DNA of 23,988 nucleotides from Candidatus Thorarchaeota archaeon (GTDB lineage Archaea > Asgardarchaeota > Thorarchaeia > Thorarchaeales > Thorarchaeaceae). Both the position numbers and the translations under genes were made by a program. The stretch lies in NCBI GenBank assembly GCA_004524595.1, contig SDOA01000056.1:1-23988 (forward strand). The letters run 5' to 3'. The first letter of the stretch is position 1; each line of letters begins with the position of its first letter. Below, one piece after another: positions 8,187 to 15,140 of the stretch. The notes under the pieces are model-generated. The model ran no database searches and was not told where the DNA came from. It worked only from the letters and a program-made list of their open reading frames with translations.

Positions 8187-8220
8187 ACCGGACTTTTTAT
8201 GGTCCGGTCCATTTTTCTTT
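8187..8220. terminator. Stem-loop terminator between convergent genes
   Basis: ACCGGAC (8187-8193) pairs perfectly with GTCCGGT (8202-8208) around an 8-base loop. A T-rich run follows on the + strand. It lies between the PaaK-like gene and the convergent small membrane protein gene and could serve both. Confidence 0.7.
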
Positions 8221-8552
8221 TATTGGAATCTTTGTCTGATATCCCCACTATTCAGATATAAAACAATGACAACGCTCAAGATTATTCCAATCAAATTCTC
8301 TCCTAATACAAAAAGAACAACTCCAATGATATTCAGAATCATTGCCCAGAACCATGCATATTCTTGTAGAGTGAATAGTCCAAATGCAATAAAAAGTCCA
8401 AAGAGACCTACGATACCATATGGAATGGATATGAAGAGTCCTAGAATTGGCACAAGAAGCCACAGCGCCCCAACGAATAATACTCCGAGGGCTTGCAATG
8501 CCTGCAATCCAGCAAGAAGGAAAATTCCTAGTGGAAGCTCTTCATTTGACAT
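8220..8552 (-). CDS. Small multi-helix membrane protein
   Basis: 110 residues with three or four closely packed hydrophobic helices: LGIFLLAGLQALQALGVLFV, LWLLVPILGLFISIPYGIVG, LFGLFIAFGLFTLQEYAW, and a final pair around FWAMILNIIGVVLFVLG and IIGIILSVVIVLYL-like sequence. The C-terminus is basic (RQRF). The pattern is that of small DUF-type archaeal and bacterial membrane proteins. No family is assigned. The ATG is at 8552. Its stop lies at the edge of the shared terminator hairpin. Confidence 0.7.
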   Translation of the reverse strand: MSNEELPLGIFLLAGLQALQALGVLFVGALWLLVPILGLFISIPYGIVGLFGLFIAFGLFTLQEYAWFWAMILNIIGVVLFVLGENLIGIILSVVIVLYLNSGDIRQRFQ

Positions 8553-8644
8553 GATAATTCCATCTCTCTAATGTATATCAATTTCCCTCTTACTAATTAT
8601 AATCACAATAACTCTTTGGTATTTGCAAAATTAAAAATAGATGC

Positions 8645-8671
8645 ACACCCGGTGTGCTAGACACCGGGTGT
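8645..8671 (-). terminator. Perfect 11-bp stem-loop terminator
   Basis: ACACCCGGTGT (8645-8655) and ACACCGGGTGT (8661-8671) form a perfect 11-bp stem with a 5-base loop, 9 bp beyond the stop of the - strand COG2403 gene. Read on that strand, the stem is followed by a T-rich stretch (TATTTTTAATTTT), as in an intrinsic terminator. Confidence 0.75.
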
Positions 8672-8680
8672 CGAACATTA

Positions 8681-10012
8681 TCATTTGAGATTGTGTTTCT
8701 TAACAAATGCAGAGAGTACATCCACAAGATTCGGACGACCAATTTCCTGAAGATTATATTTAACACGAACATTTGGTTTTTTGATTTTAATCACACGATT
8801 TAGATCAATGGGTGTACCAATAACAATTGCATCGACATCTGATCTATTGATGGTTTCCTCTAGTTCCTCCATCTGTTTCTTTCCGTATCCCATTGCTGGA
8901 AGAACATCCTCGAGGTGGAAGTACTTTTCGAAGGTATCCTTAATGCTTCCAACAGCAAATGGTCTCGGATCAACAATGATGGCTCCTGCCTTTCTAGCAG
9001 CAATGTAACCTGCCCCATACGGCATCTCACCATGTGTTACCGTTGGACCATCCTCTACGACAATCACGCGCTTTCCACGAATTGATTCCATATCATCAAT
9101 AGTCAGTGGAGATGCAGCATCGATAATGATTGCATCGGGGTTCACAGCCATGATATTCTCTCTGACTTCTTCGATGTCTTCATAATCTGCTGTATCTTCC
9201 TTATTGATGATGACAACATCTGCCATTCTGAGATTTGTTTCCCCTGGATAATAAGAGATCTCGTGTCCTGGTCGATGAGGATCTGTGATGACAATTAGTA
9301 GGTCTGGTTCATAGAATGAAAAGTCGTTGTTTCCTCCATCCCAAGTAATTACGTCTGCTTCCTTTTCAGCTTGCTCAAGGATCTTACCATAGTCAACACC
9401 TGCGTATAGAATTACGCCCATGTCTATCATCGGCTCATATTCTTCTCTTTCTTCAATAGTACATCGATACCTATCCATGTCTTCAAGAGTTTCGTATCTC
9501 TGCGCAATCTGTGAAGTTAAATCTGGATCATATGGCATGGGATGTCGAATATTAACAGGCTTCAAACCCATGTCAACAAGTATCTGATTCACTCGTCTTG
9601 AAGTTTGGCTTTTACCACAACCAGTTCGAACTGCACATACAGCAACGACAGGCTTCTTACTTTTGATATAGGTGTTTTTTGGACCCATTAGACGCATATC
9701 TGGTCCCAGTTTATTTACCCAAGCTATCTTGTGACCAACGACTTCATGTGGAAGATCTGAATATGCTAAAATACATTGTTCAACATCAAATTCCTTGATT
9801 AGCTCAGGAAGCCTCTCTTCGGGGTAGATTTTAATGCCCTTTGGATAGAGTGGTCCTGAGAGTTCAGGGGGATATATTCTATCGCCAATTCCGGGGATTT
9901 GTTCAGCAGTGAAGGCTACAACTTCGTAGTCTTCATTATTTCTAAAGAAGACATTAAAATTATGGAAGTCTCGTCCAGCTGCACCCATGATTATGATTTT
10001 CTTTTTACTCAT
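8681..10012 (-). CDS. COG2403-family P-loop GTPase-like protein
   Basis: 443 residues. The N-terminal Rossmann-like part starts IIIMGAAGRDFHNFNVFFR. A P-loop follows at about 128-136 (VRTGCGKSQ), then WDGGNND in the place of a Walker B/DxxG region, and an NKED near 272 resembling the NKxD guanine motif. These blocks match COG2403 ('predicted GTPase'), which automatic pipelines often label cyclic 2,3-diphosphoglycerate synthase. I do not adopt that name, because the sequence alone does not show the activity. The ATG is at 10012. A perfect hairpin terminator lies 9 bp past the stop, so it appears monocistronic. Confidence 0.8.
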   Translation of the reverse strand: MSKKKIIIMGAAGRDFHNFNVFFRNNEDYEVVAFTAEQIPGIGDRIYPPELSGPLYPKGIKIYPEERLPELIKEFDVEQCILAYSDLPHEVVGHKIAWVNKLGPDMRLMGPKNTYIKSKKPVVAVCAVRTGCGKSQTSRRVNQILVDMGLKPVNIRHPMPYDPDLTSQIAQRYETLEDMDRYRCTIEEREEYEPMIDMGVILYAGVDYGKILEQAEKEADVITWDGGNNDFSFYEPDLLIVITDPHRPGHEISYYPGETNLRMADVVIINKEDTADYEDIEEVRENIMAVNPDAIIIDAASPLTIDDMESIRGKRVIVVEDGPTVTHGEMPYGAGYIAARKAGAIIVDPRPFAVGSIKDTFEKYFHLEDVLPAMGYGKKQMEELEETINRSDVDAIVIGTPIDLNRVIKIKKPNVRVKYNLQEIGRPNLVDVLSAFVKKHNLK

Positions 10013-10322
10013 TTCAAATCGAACCCCTAAGGAGTGACGTTTCTAACCGGACAAACAAAAAAAGCTCGTTAAGAAATTGTTGGTTAAGTCAAATCCGAAA
10101 TTTATGCAAATATTGTTATCAAATGGAATAATTCCTATCCTTCGAATGATTTTACTAGAACTAATTAATAGCAAATATGCTTTCTAAAAATCGTAGTATG
10201 TATCTTCCGAAAGATGCTTCGGAAAATCGGAAGCAATACAAACATCTAAATACATGATAGAAGCAGTATGATGGAAGTGTGCTCTGAGGAGCTGCCGCCG
10301 GAATACATAGTGGGGTGCACAT
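10013..10322. other. Gene-free divergent intergenic region
   Basis: About 310 bp without a credible gene, very AT-rich. It must hold the promoters of the COG2403 gene (- strand) and of the E2F/DP-like gene (+ strand). A TATA-like CTAAATAC at 10246-10253 is a candidate for the + gene, giving a leader of about 45 nt. GGGGTG at 10312-10317 is the likely ribosome site for the TTG at 10323. The inverted-repeat cluster at 10204-10233 is listed separately. Nothing else is recognised. Confidence 0.6.
10204..10233. repeat. Cluster of TTCCGAA/CGGAAG inverted repeats
   Basis: TTCCGAA (10205-10211) and TTCGGAA (10218-10224) form a perfect 7-bp inverted repeat with a 6-base gap. A further CGGAAG (10228-10233) is the complement of CTTCCG at 10204-10209. 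The cluster lies about 15 bp upstream of the putative TATA box of the E2F/DP-like gene, so it may be a regulator site. Confidence 0.45.
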
Positions 10323-10874
10323 TTGAAGCTAGTAGAATTAGCTAGGGAATCAGCGAAGATTCTCAAGCAATGTGGTGAAGATGGAATCAAGAGTGATGAA
10401 CTAGCTGTGAAACTTGATACTCCTAAACGACGAGTTTATGATGTAATTGCTGTTTTGAAGGCATTAGGTCAGGTTCGCACCAATCGTAAGTTTGATGGGA
10501 CCACAGTTGTCTGGATAGATCGATCAAAGGATTATGTTGAAAAGCACATCTTTGAAGAAACTAAGAGTGAATTGCTCCGTGAAAGTGAAGATCGTAAAGA
10601 ATTCCAAGTACAGGTTGCAGAACTAAAAGAACAGCTACGAATTACTCGTACAAAACTTAGACGTGACAATCAGCCTGTTGAAATGGTAAATAAAACAGAA
10701 TTCAATACAACACAATTGAGAGTCCGTGCTCTGTCAAGTAATGGTATTAAACGAGTTGAACATTCAGGTATTGAAGTTTTAATTGAAACCCATGAGGCTG
10801 GTCTAATCGTTGATCCCTCCGTGATTGAAGTTGATGAGAATGAAATTCTCATTAAAAACCTTCAACGAATTTGA
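10323..10874 (+). CDS. E2F/DP-like winged-helix transcription factor
   Basis: 183 residues. Residues 3-66 form a winged helix with KRRVYDVIAVLKALGQV (35-51). This matches the E2F/DP recognition helix, whose RRxYD motif contacts DNA, and the segment that follows. TTVVWID (60-66) sits where E2F ends its wing. Residues 74-114 are a charged coiled coil, and 120-183 a small beta-rich domain, the same order as E2F winged helix, coiled coil and marked box. It probably binds DNA as a dimer. TTG at 10323 is the only usable start, because a TAG lies 15 bp upstream in frame. GGGGTG precedes it. Targets are unknown. A generic archaeal winged helix is the alternative. Confidence 0.8.
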   Translation: MKLVELARESAKILKQCGEDGIKSDELAVKLDTPKRRVYDVIAVLKALGQVRTNRKFDGTTVVWIDRSKDYVEKHIFEETKSELLRESEDRKEFQVQVAELKEQLRITRTKLRRDNQPVEMVNKTEFNTTQLRVRALSSNGIKRVEHSGIEVLIETHEAGLIVDPSVIEVDENEILIKNLQRI

Positions 10875-10876
10875 TT

Positions 10877-11266
10877 CTATTCTTTTCTATTAATATGGAC
10901 TTGGCTACCTCTCTTTACTTCCTTCAAGAGAGTAATATCTTCAAAAGATGATGTAATCTTTCCGATGATGTTTATCTTACTATAAGTTCGCATGTTCTCT
11001 AGATAGATAACTAGTGCATCACCAAGTGGCATATATGCAATATCGCCCTTCTTCACATCATTTGTCGGTTTAGCATTTCCTTTGGATATCCCCAGTGGGA
11101 TTTGCATCTCGTTTCTCATAAGTCCTGTTTTTCCTTCAAAAGGTAATCGAAAGATAATCTCCTCCACTATGAGTGGTGCATGGATTCTATTGATTGTACC
11201 TTCAAGAATCAAGCCACCTTCAAAAGTAAACACCAAGTACACATTAGTATCGCTCAAATCTGGCAT
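10877..11266 (-). CDS. Cyclophilin-like fold protein (DUF3830/COG2164 type)
   Basis: About 129 residues. The order of conserved pieces fits the cyclophilin-like family known from TM1367-type structures: strands VYLVFTFEGGLILEGTI, HAPLIVEEIIFRLPFEGKTG, an MQIPLGI turn, KKGDIAYMPLGDALVIYL, and INIIGKI. Known members keep the barrel without proven prolyl isomerase activity. The ATG at 11266 (MPDLSD) is preferred over a TTG at 11284, because CAGGT lies 6-7 bases before it. Two bases after the E2F-like gene's stop this gene ends on the other strand, so the two converge. Confidence 0.75.
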   Translation of the reverse strand: MPDLSDTNVYLVFTFEGGLILEGTINRIHAPLIVEEIIFRLPFEGKTGLMRNEMQIPLGISKGNAKPTNDVKKGDIAYMPLGDALVIYLENMRTYSKINIIGKITSSFEDITLLKEVKRGSQVHINRKE

Positions 11267-11360
11267 AGAATTACCTGTAAACAAGAGTCCTAAAATGTTC
11301 TGTGTTTGGTAACCAGCAAAGGCTTAATTGTTTCTACACAATTCCTATCTTGGAGCTGGT

Positions 11361-12492
11361 ATGGCTGTCAGCAACAAAATTAGATGTGGCATTTATTGTG
11401 GATACAACAGGTTCGATGAAAGATGATATTCGTGCAGTTAAAGACAGTCTTTCTGAAATTGTAAATCATGTCACATCTAGGACAAAGAATCTTGAGATTC
11501 GATTCGGAGTTGTATCCTATAGAGACCACCCACCTCAGGATAGATCGTATGTTACGAAGGTCTTTGATTTCTCAGATAATATTAAGCGAGTCAAGAAGTT
11601 GATTTCTGATTTGCGACCTTCTGAGGGTGGTGATACTCCTGAGGCTGTTGCGGATGGAATTTTTGACGCTCGAACCAAGTTATCTTGGGAACGAGATGCA
11701 TACAAAGTTGTTGTCCTTGTTGGAGATGCTCCTCCACATGGAAAGAAATACAATTCTATTGGTGATGATTACTTTCCAGAAGGCTGTCCTAAAGGTTTTG
11801 ATCCTATCAGTGAAGTTCAACAATTCAGAAAAGACTTTGGAAGCACTATCTTCATTTTTATATGTGGCTGTAATCCACTCGTAGAAGAATCATTTCGAAT
11901 GATTGCTGATTCAGTTGATGATGGAAAATACTATTCATTATTAGAAGCGCACGAACTCCCTGAAGCCATTCTTAAGATACTTGAAGGCGTTAGCGATCTC
12001 ATTGAAGCTGATAGAAAGGTTTTGGCCTACTATGAAAATCATGATGGGCTCTTTGATATTGGCGAAGCAGCTTCTAATCTTAATCTTGAACTTAGGGAAT
12101 TGAAAACCTCTTTGTCTAGACTCCTCGAACTAGGGAGAATTACTCGGTGGCCAAAGGGAAAATCTCTCATCTCTGAACAGACTGGTCTTAAGATAGTCTT
12201 GGGAGAAATACCAAATAATATAGTCGCCGGAAAAGCGTTTAACTATACAATTCGTGTTAAGAATCCTAGTTCTACTATTATTAGTCTGCGTGTCATCGCA
12301 TCATTAATTACATCTGAAGGCGTGTCTGAGGTGACAAATGAACGTCATGATATTCCTTCAAAGTCCGATAGATTATTGGAGCTAAAATTCGTTCCAATGA
12401 CTGATGTGAAAGGGAAGGCATCTCTGCGTTTAGAGGTGTTCTACGGATCTAAATCTGTAGCAGCAGAAATCTATGGAACTCGTATATACTAA
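11361..12492 (+). CDS. vWA domain protein with winged helix and beta-sandwich (apparent frameshift near start)
   Basis: The 0-frame runs from GTG 11302, but its first 25 codons look non-coding. An ATG at 11361, 5 bases after GGAG, would read MAVSNK and join the main frame at LDVAFIVDTTGSM if the AAAA at 11376-11379 had one A fewer. The vWA domain follows with an intact MIDAS: DTTGS, the Thr of GGDTPEA, the Asp of LVGDAPPHG. It resembles vWA domains of alpha-kinase and hemicentin type (FGVVSYRDH). Next come a winged helix (FDIGEAASNLNLELRELKTSL) and a C-terminal beta-sandwich (AFNYTIRVKNPSSTIISLRV), Ig-like. No signal peptide. First gene of a four-gene run and likely metal-dependent in binding partners. 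Confidence 0.8.
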
Positions 12493-12505
12493 TGGTGATT
12501 CAATA

Positions 12506-13666
12506 ATGATTCTTAGAGCGAAACAAGGACGAAACCAGAAAGGTCTCTGTTTTGTTTCATCAAAAGAATCAAATCTTGAGTCCGGTGTGTTTGAATTAAA
12601 TTATAAAGATAAATGGCTTCTTGCTGATATTCGTCTTTCACAACACGTTCCTGAAGATTTGTTGATTTTAGATGACAGATTATTTCGTGAACTTGGTTGT
12701 TTCAACGAATCTGAATTGATACTACATCCTACCAGCAATGATGTACCTTACTGTTCTGAATTACGGTTATCTGTTGTTTCTACAAAGGGTCTTGATAATC
12801 GTGTAATTGCAGATGCAATATCAAAGAGAGTGAATGACCTGCAGGATGATTTTGAAGGACTAATACTAAAGTTAGGACAGGAGATTCTTATTGAGCGATT
12901 AGGAATTATCTTCAAAGTGCTATTTCTTTTTCCAAAAGATGATGTTCTTTCAGCTTCGAGAATATCTTGGAATGTTCTTGAAGAAATCCATTTGACTCCC
13001 AAAAATGATTTTCCTCTCTTCAATATTTGCAGTGTCATTGAAATAGGTGCTGCTGCGCAAATAGTAGATATCGAAAACGAAGCTACAGATGATACTTGTG
13101 AAACACTACCACGTTACGAAGCTGCTATTTCAGCAATCAAATTGTTAGCAAAGAGTTATTCTGGTTATGGAACAATAACGCAATTCTGTGGATTTGCCTA
13201 TTCTGATGAAGTTGTACGATACCAGCTCTATGATTCTCAAACAGGGGAGTCTATTCCTTCATCCTCATTATATTCTCATTCAATATTATTTGCTTTCACT
13301 GAATGGCTACGTAGTATAGCATCCTCCCATAAAGGAAGGGCTTCTAATCCAGGTGAGGCTTTACGAGTTGCCATTGAAACTGCATCGAATTTTCAAGATC
13401 TAAATGAATATCCGACAATACTCTTATTCTGTTCAAGTGGTATTCATTCAGTAGGTCCGAACCCAGTTAAGGAAGTTAAAAAAAGTCTTAGTAACTCGAA
13501 GCTGAGAATCTTATCTCTAAATTTAGGACTGGATAGAAACTTGGATCTTATGGAGGCCATTGCAAAGACAGGTAATGGAAAGGCAATTGGCGTGAAACAG
13601 ATGAGTGAAGTAGAACAGCTGCTTCTTTTATTGAGTGAACTGGTATCTAAAGGAAGTGATGCCTGA
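12506..13666 (+). CDS. CDC48-N-like barrel fused to a degenerate vWA domain
   Basis: About 386 residues. The N-terminal 165 residues resemble the CDC48/VAT N-domain: a double-psi barrel part (LILDDRLFRELGCFNESEL) then a second part (ILIERLGIIFKVLFLFP). From about residue 170 a vWA-like fold follows, but its MIDAS is lost. The position of DTSGS reads EIGAA (in SVIEIGAAAQI), and the final Asp site reads FCSSGIHS. Two starts are possible. ATG 12506 is preferred, with GGTGA 7 bases upstream. ATG 12473 would overlap the previous gene by 20 bp. The stop shares a base with the next ATG (TGATG). The N-domain is present without any AAA+ ATPase, and the fold call is from motif reading. Confidence 0.75.
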   Translation: MILRAKQGRNQKGLCFVSSKESNLESGVFELNYKDKWLLADIRLSQHVPEDLLILDDRLFRELGCFNESELILHPTSNDVPYCSELRLSVVSTKGLDNRVIADAISKRVNDLQDDFEGLILKLGQEILIERLGIIFKVLFLFPKDDVLSASRISWNVLEEIHLTPKNDFPLFNICSVIEIGAAAQIVDIENEATDDTCETLPRYEAAISAIKLLAKSYSGYGTITQFCGFAYSDEVVRYQLYDSQTGESIPSSSLYSHSILFAFTEWLRSIASSHKGRASNPGEALRVAIETASNFQDLNEYPTILLFCSSGIHSVGPNPVKEVKKSLSNSKLRILSLNLGLDRNLDLMEAIAKTGNGKAIGVKQMSEVEQLLLLLSELVSKGSDA

Positions 13667-14832
13667 TGTTGGAAGATGTGGTTGTATGGTTACAGGCAAT
13701 GTATCATAGTGGTGAATTTTCATCTTACATTTCTGCAAGAGTCCCTGATAATAAACTTTCAACTGGCTGGATTGAACAGAGTCTTTTACAGAAAGGGTTC
13801 ACAGGTAAATTACAGGATAAAACGAACCAAGAACAACTTGTAATTCCCTTAGACCGATTTGTTCGTTTAACAAGAGAATCAGTTGATGTAACTCAACCCA
13901 TTCTTAGTATGTTTATAACTGGTAAGAGAGGTCTTACAAGACCACGGTTCGTAGCTCTTGTGTCACATGATTCAAAAAAACAAAAGAATTCATCAATTGC
14001 AATTGCCCTTCAATCAGAGACGGTTGAACTGCGGGAAACGATAAACCAGCTCATGCAATTTGCTTCTAGAACTCATACGAAACATGAAATCATTGAGCCT
14101 AATCTTGATTACATCGAACAGCTAAAATCTGATGTATCTAATGGAGCTGTAACTCAGCTACTATCCATCAGACTGACCGCATCAAACGATAAAACAATTG
14201 AATTAATTCAAAATACTCTCAAAGATGATTCAGATGCAAAAGGAATTGTAGCACAATATGGAAAAATAAGTGTTATTTCTCCTTTAGCTATTCTTTCCTC
14301 TAGATGGCTAATCAGACTTGATCTATTTAGAAAATTTAAGGATAGTGTAGCCGCTATAATATTCATGACTCCTTCTGAGATTCGACTATGCCTTTGGGAC
14401 TCATCTCAAAGATTAGCTACATTTGCCTTTATTGATAGCTTAGATATTTTAGACGTCTTTGAAAAATATGTAATGCCTCTATGGCTTACTTCGGATGATT
14501 TGACTAAGTCACGATCAAAGGGCCCGATGGTTGTTATTGATACTGAAAAGATACGTAAACCCACTTTGCCCCGCTCAATTCCAGACAAGAAATTACCAGG
14601 TGTTGTTTCATATCATCTATCAGATGATTCGATAAAACAGCTAATAGAACGAGTTGGTCTGCTTGAAGCTCAGTTGAGAGATTATAGCAGAATTCCATCT
14701 GAAGAAACACCCTCGAATGATAAATCATTAGAGATTATTCAATCACGATTAATTGATACAATTGACAAGATTGAATCTCTAGTTCTCAAACTCAATGTTC
14801 TTGAAAAACGAATCGAGAAAGTTACTAAATAA
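13666..14832 (+). CDS. Unrecognised protein with C-terminal coiled coil
   Basis: 388 residues. Residues 1-75 are helical and strand-rich (VVVWLQAMYHSGEF, then EQLVIPLDRFVRLT). Residues 160-275 are an alpha/beta stretch (AAIIFMTPSEIRLCLW, LATFAFIDSLDILDVFEKYV) with no motif I can name. After a linker rich in K and P, residues 320-388 form a heptad-rich coiled coil (IDKIESLVLKLNVLEKRIEK). No signal or membrane segment. Its start overlaps the previous stop (TGATG), so it is translationally coupled. The short coiled-coil gene follows after 14 bp, suggesting the two proteins may zip together. Function unknown. Confidence 0.7.
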   Translation: MLEDVVVWLQAMYHSGEFSSYISARVPDNKLSTGWIEQSLLQKGFTGKLQDKTNQEQLVIPLDRFVRLTRESVDVTQPILSMFITGKRGLTRPRFVALVSHDSKKQKNSSIAIALQSETVELRETINQLMQFASRTHTKHEIIEPNLDYIEQLKSDVSNGAVTQLLSIRLTASNDKTIELIQNTLKDDSDAKGIVAQYGKISVISPLAILSSRWLIRLDLFRKFKDSVAAIIFMTPSEIRLCLWDSSQRLATFAFIDSLDILDVFEKYVMPLWLTSDDLTKSRSKGPMVVIDTEKIRKPTLPRSIPDKKLPGVVSYHLSDDSIKQLIERVGLLEAQLRDYSRIPSEETPSNDKSLEIIQSRLIDTIDKIESLVLKLNVLEKRIEKVTK

Positions 14833-14846
14833 GCGAGTTGAATATA

Positions 14847-15140
14847 ATGAAAGATGCCAATAAAGACGCATTAGAGGAACTTCAAAAAATTGAACAAAAA
14901 ACACAGATAATTGGCAAGCTCTCGGAGCGTCTCGAAAAGCTTGAAAATCAAATGAGAGAAATAGCACAGTCAGCAACGAGTACATCTTCATCAATAGACA
15001 AAAACGACTTCCAGAAAATTGTTACCAAAGTAACAACACTGCGTGAATTAATAGATAAAATTGAAATTGAAATTGACCAATTAGATTCAAGGATTACTGA
15101 TATCGAGTCTTTACGATTCAAGCATCGGACTGAGAGTTAA
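14847..15140 (+). CDS. Short coiled-coil protein
   Basis: 97 residues, nearly all heptad coiled coil in two stretches: 5-40 (QKTQIIGKLSERLEKLENQM) and about 55-95 (LRELIDKIEIEIDQLDSRI), joined by a Ser/Thr-rich hinge. Such a protein is likely an oligomerisation partner. ATG 14847 is used. A TTG at 14838 would add three residues. It follows the coiled-coil-ended 388-residue gene. Its end overlaps the convergent 887-residue gene by 23 bp, which rules out a terminator in between. Confidence 0.65.
   Translation: MKDANKDALEELQKIEQKTQIIGKLSERLEKLENQMREIAQSATSTSSSIDKNDFQKIVTKVTTLRELIDKIEIEIDQLDSRITDIESLRFKHRTES

Noticed and set aside
8266..8571. + strand open frame opposite the small membrane protein
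   Set aside because: The - strand product has clear membrane helices. The + strand reading is Pro/Ser/Lys-rich without structure.
8681..10012. Name 'cyclic 2,3-diphosphoglycerate synthase' for the COG2403 protein
   Set aside because: Often assigned automatically, but the sequence shows only a P-loop GTPase-like family. The activity cannot be read from it.
10204..10233. E2F consensus site (TTTSSCGC) before the E2F/DP-like gene
   Set aside because: The repeat is TTCCGAA/TTCGGAA and does not match the consensus.
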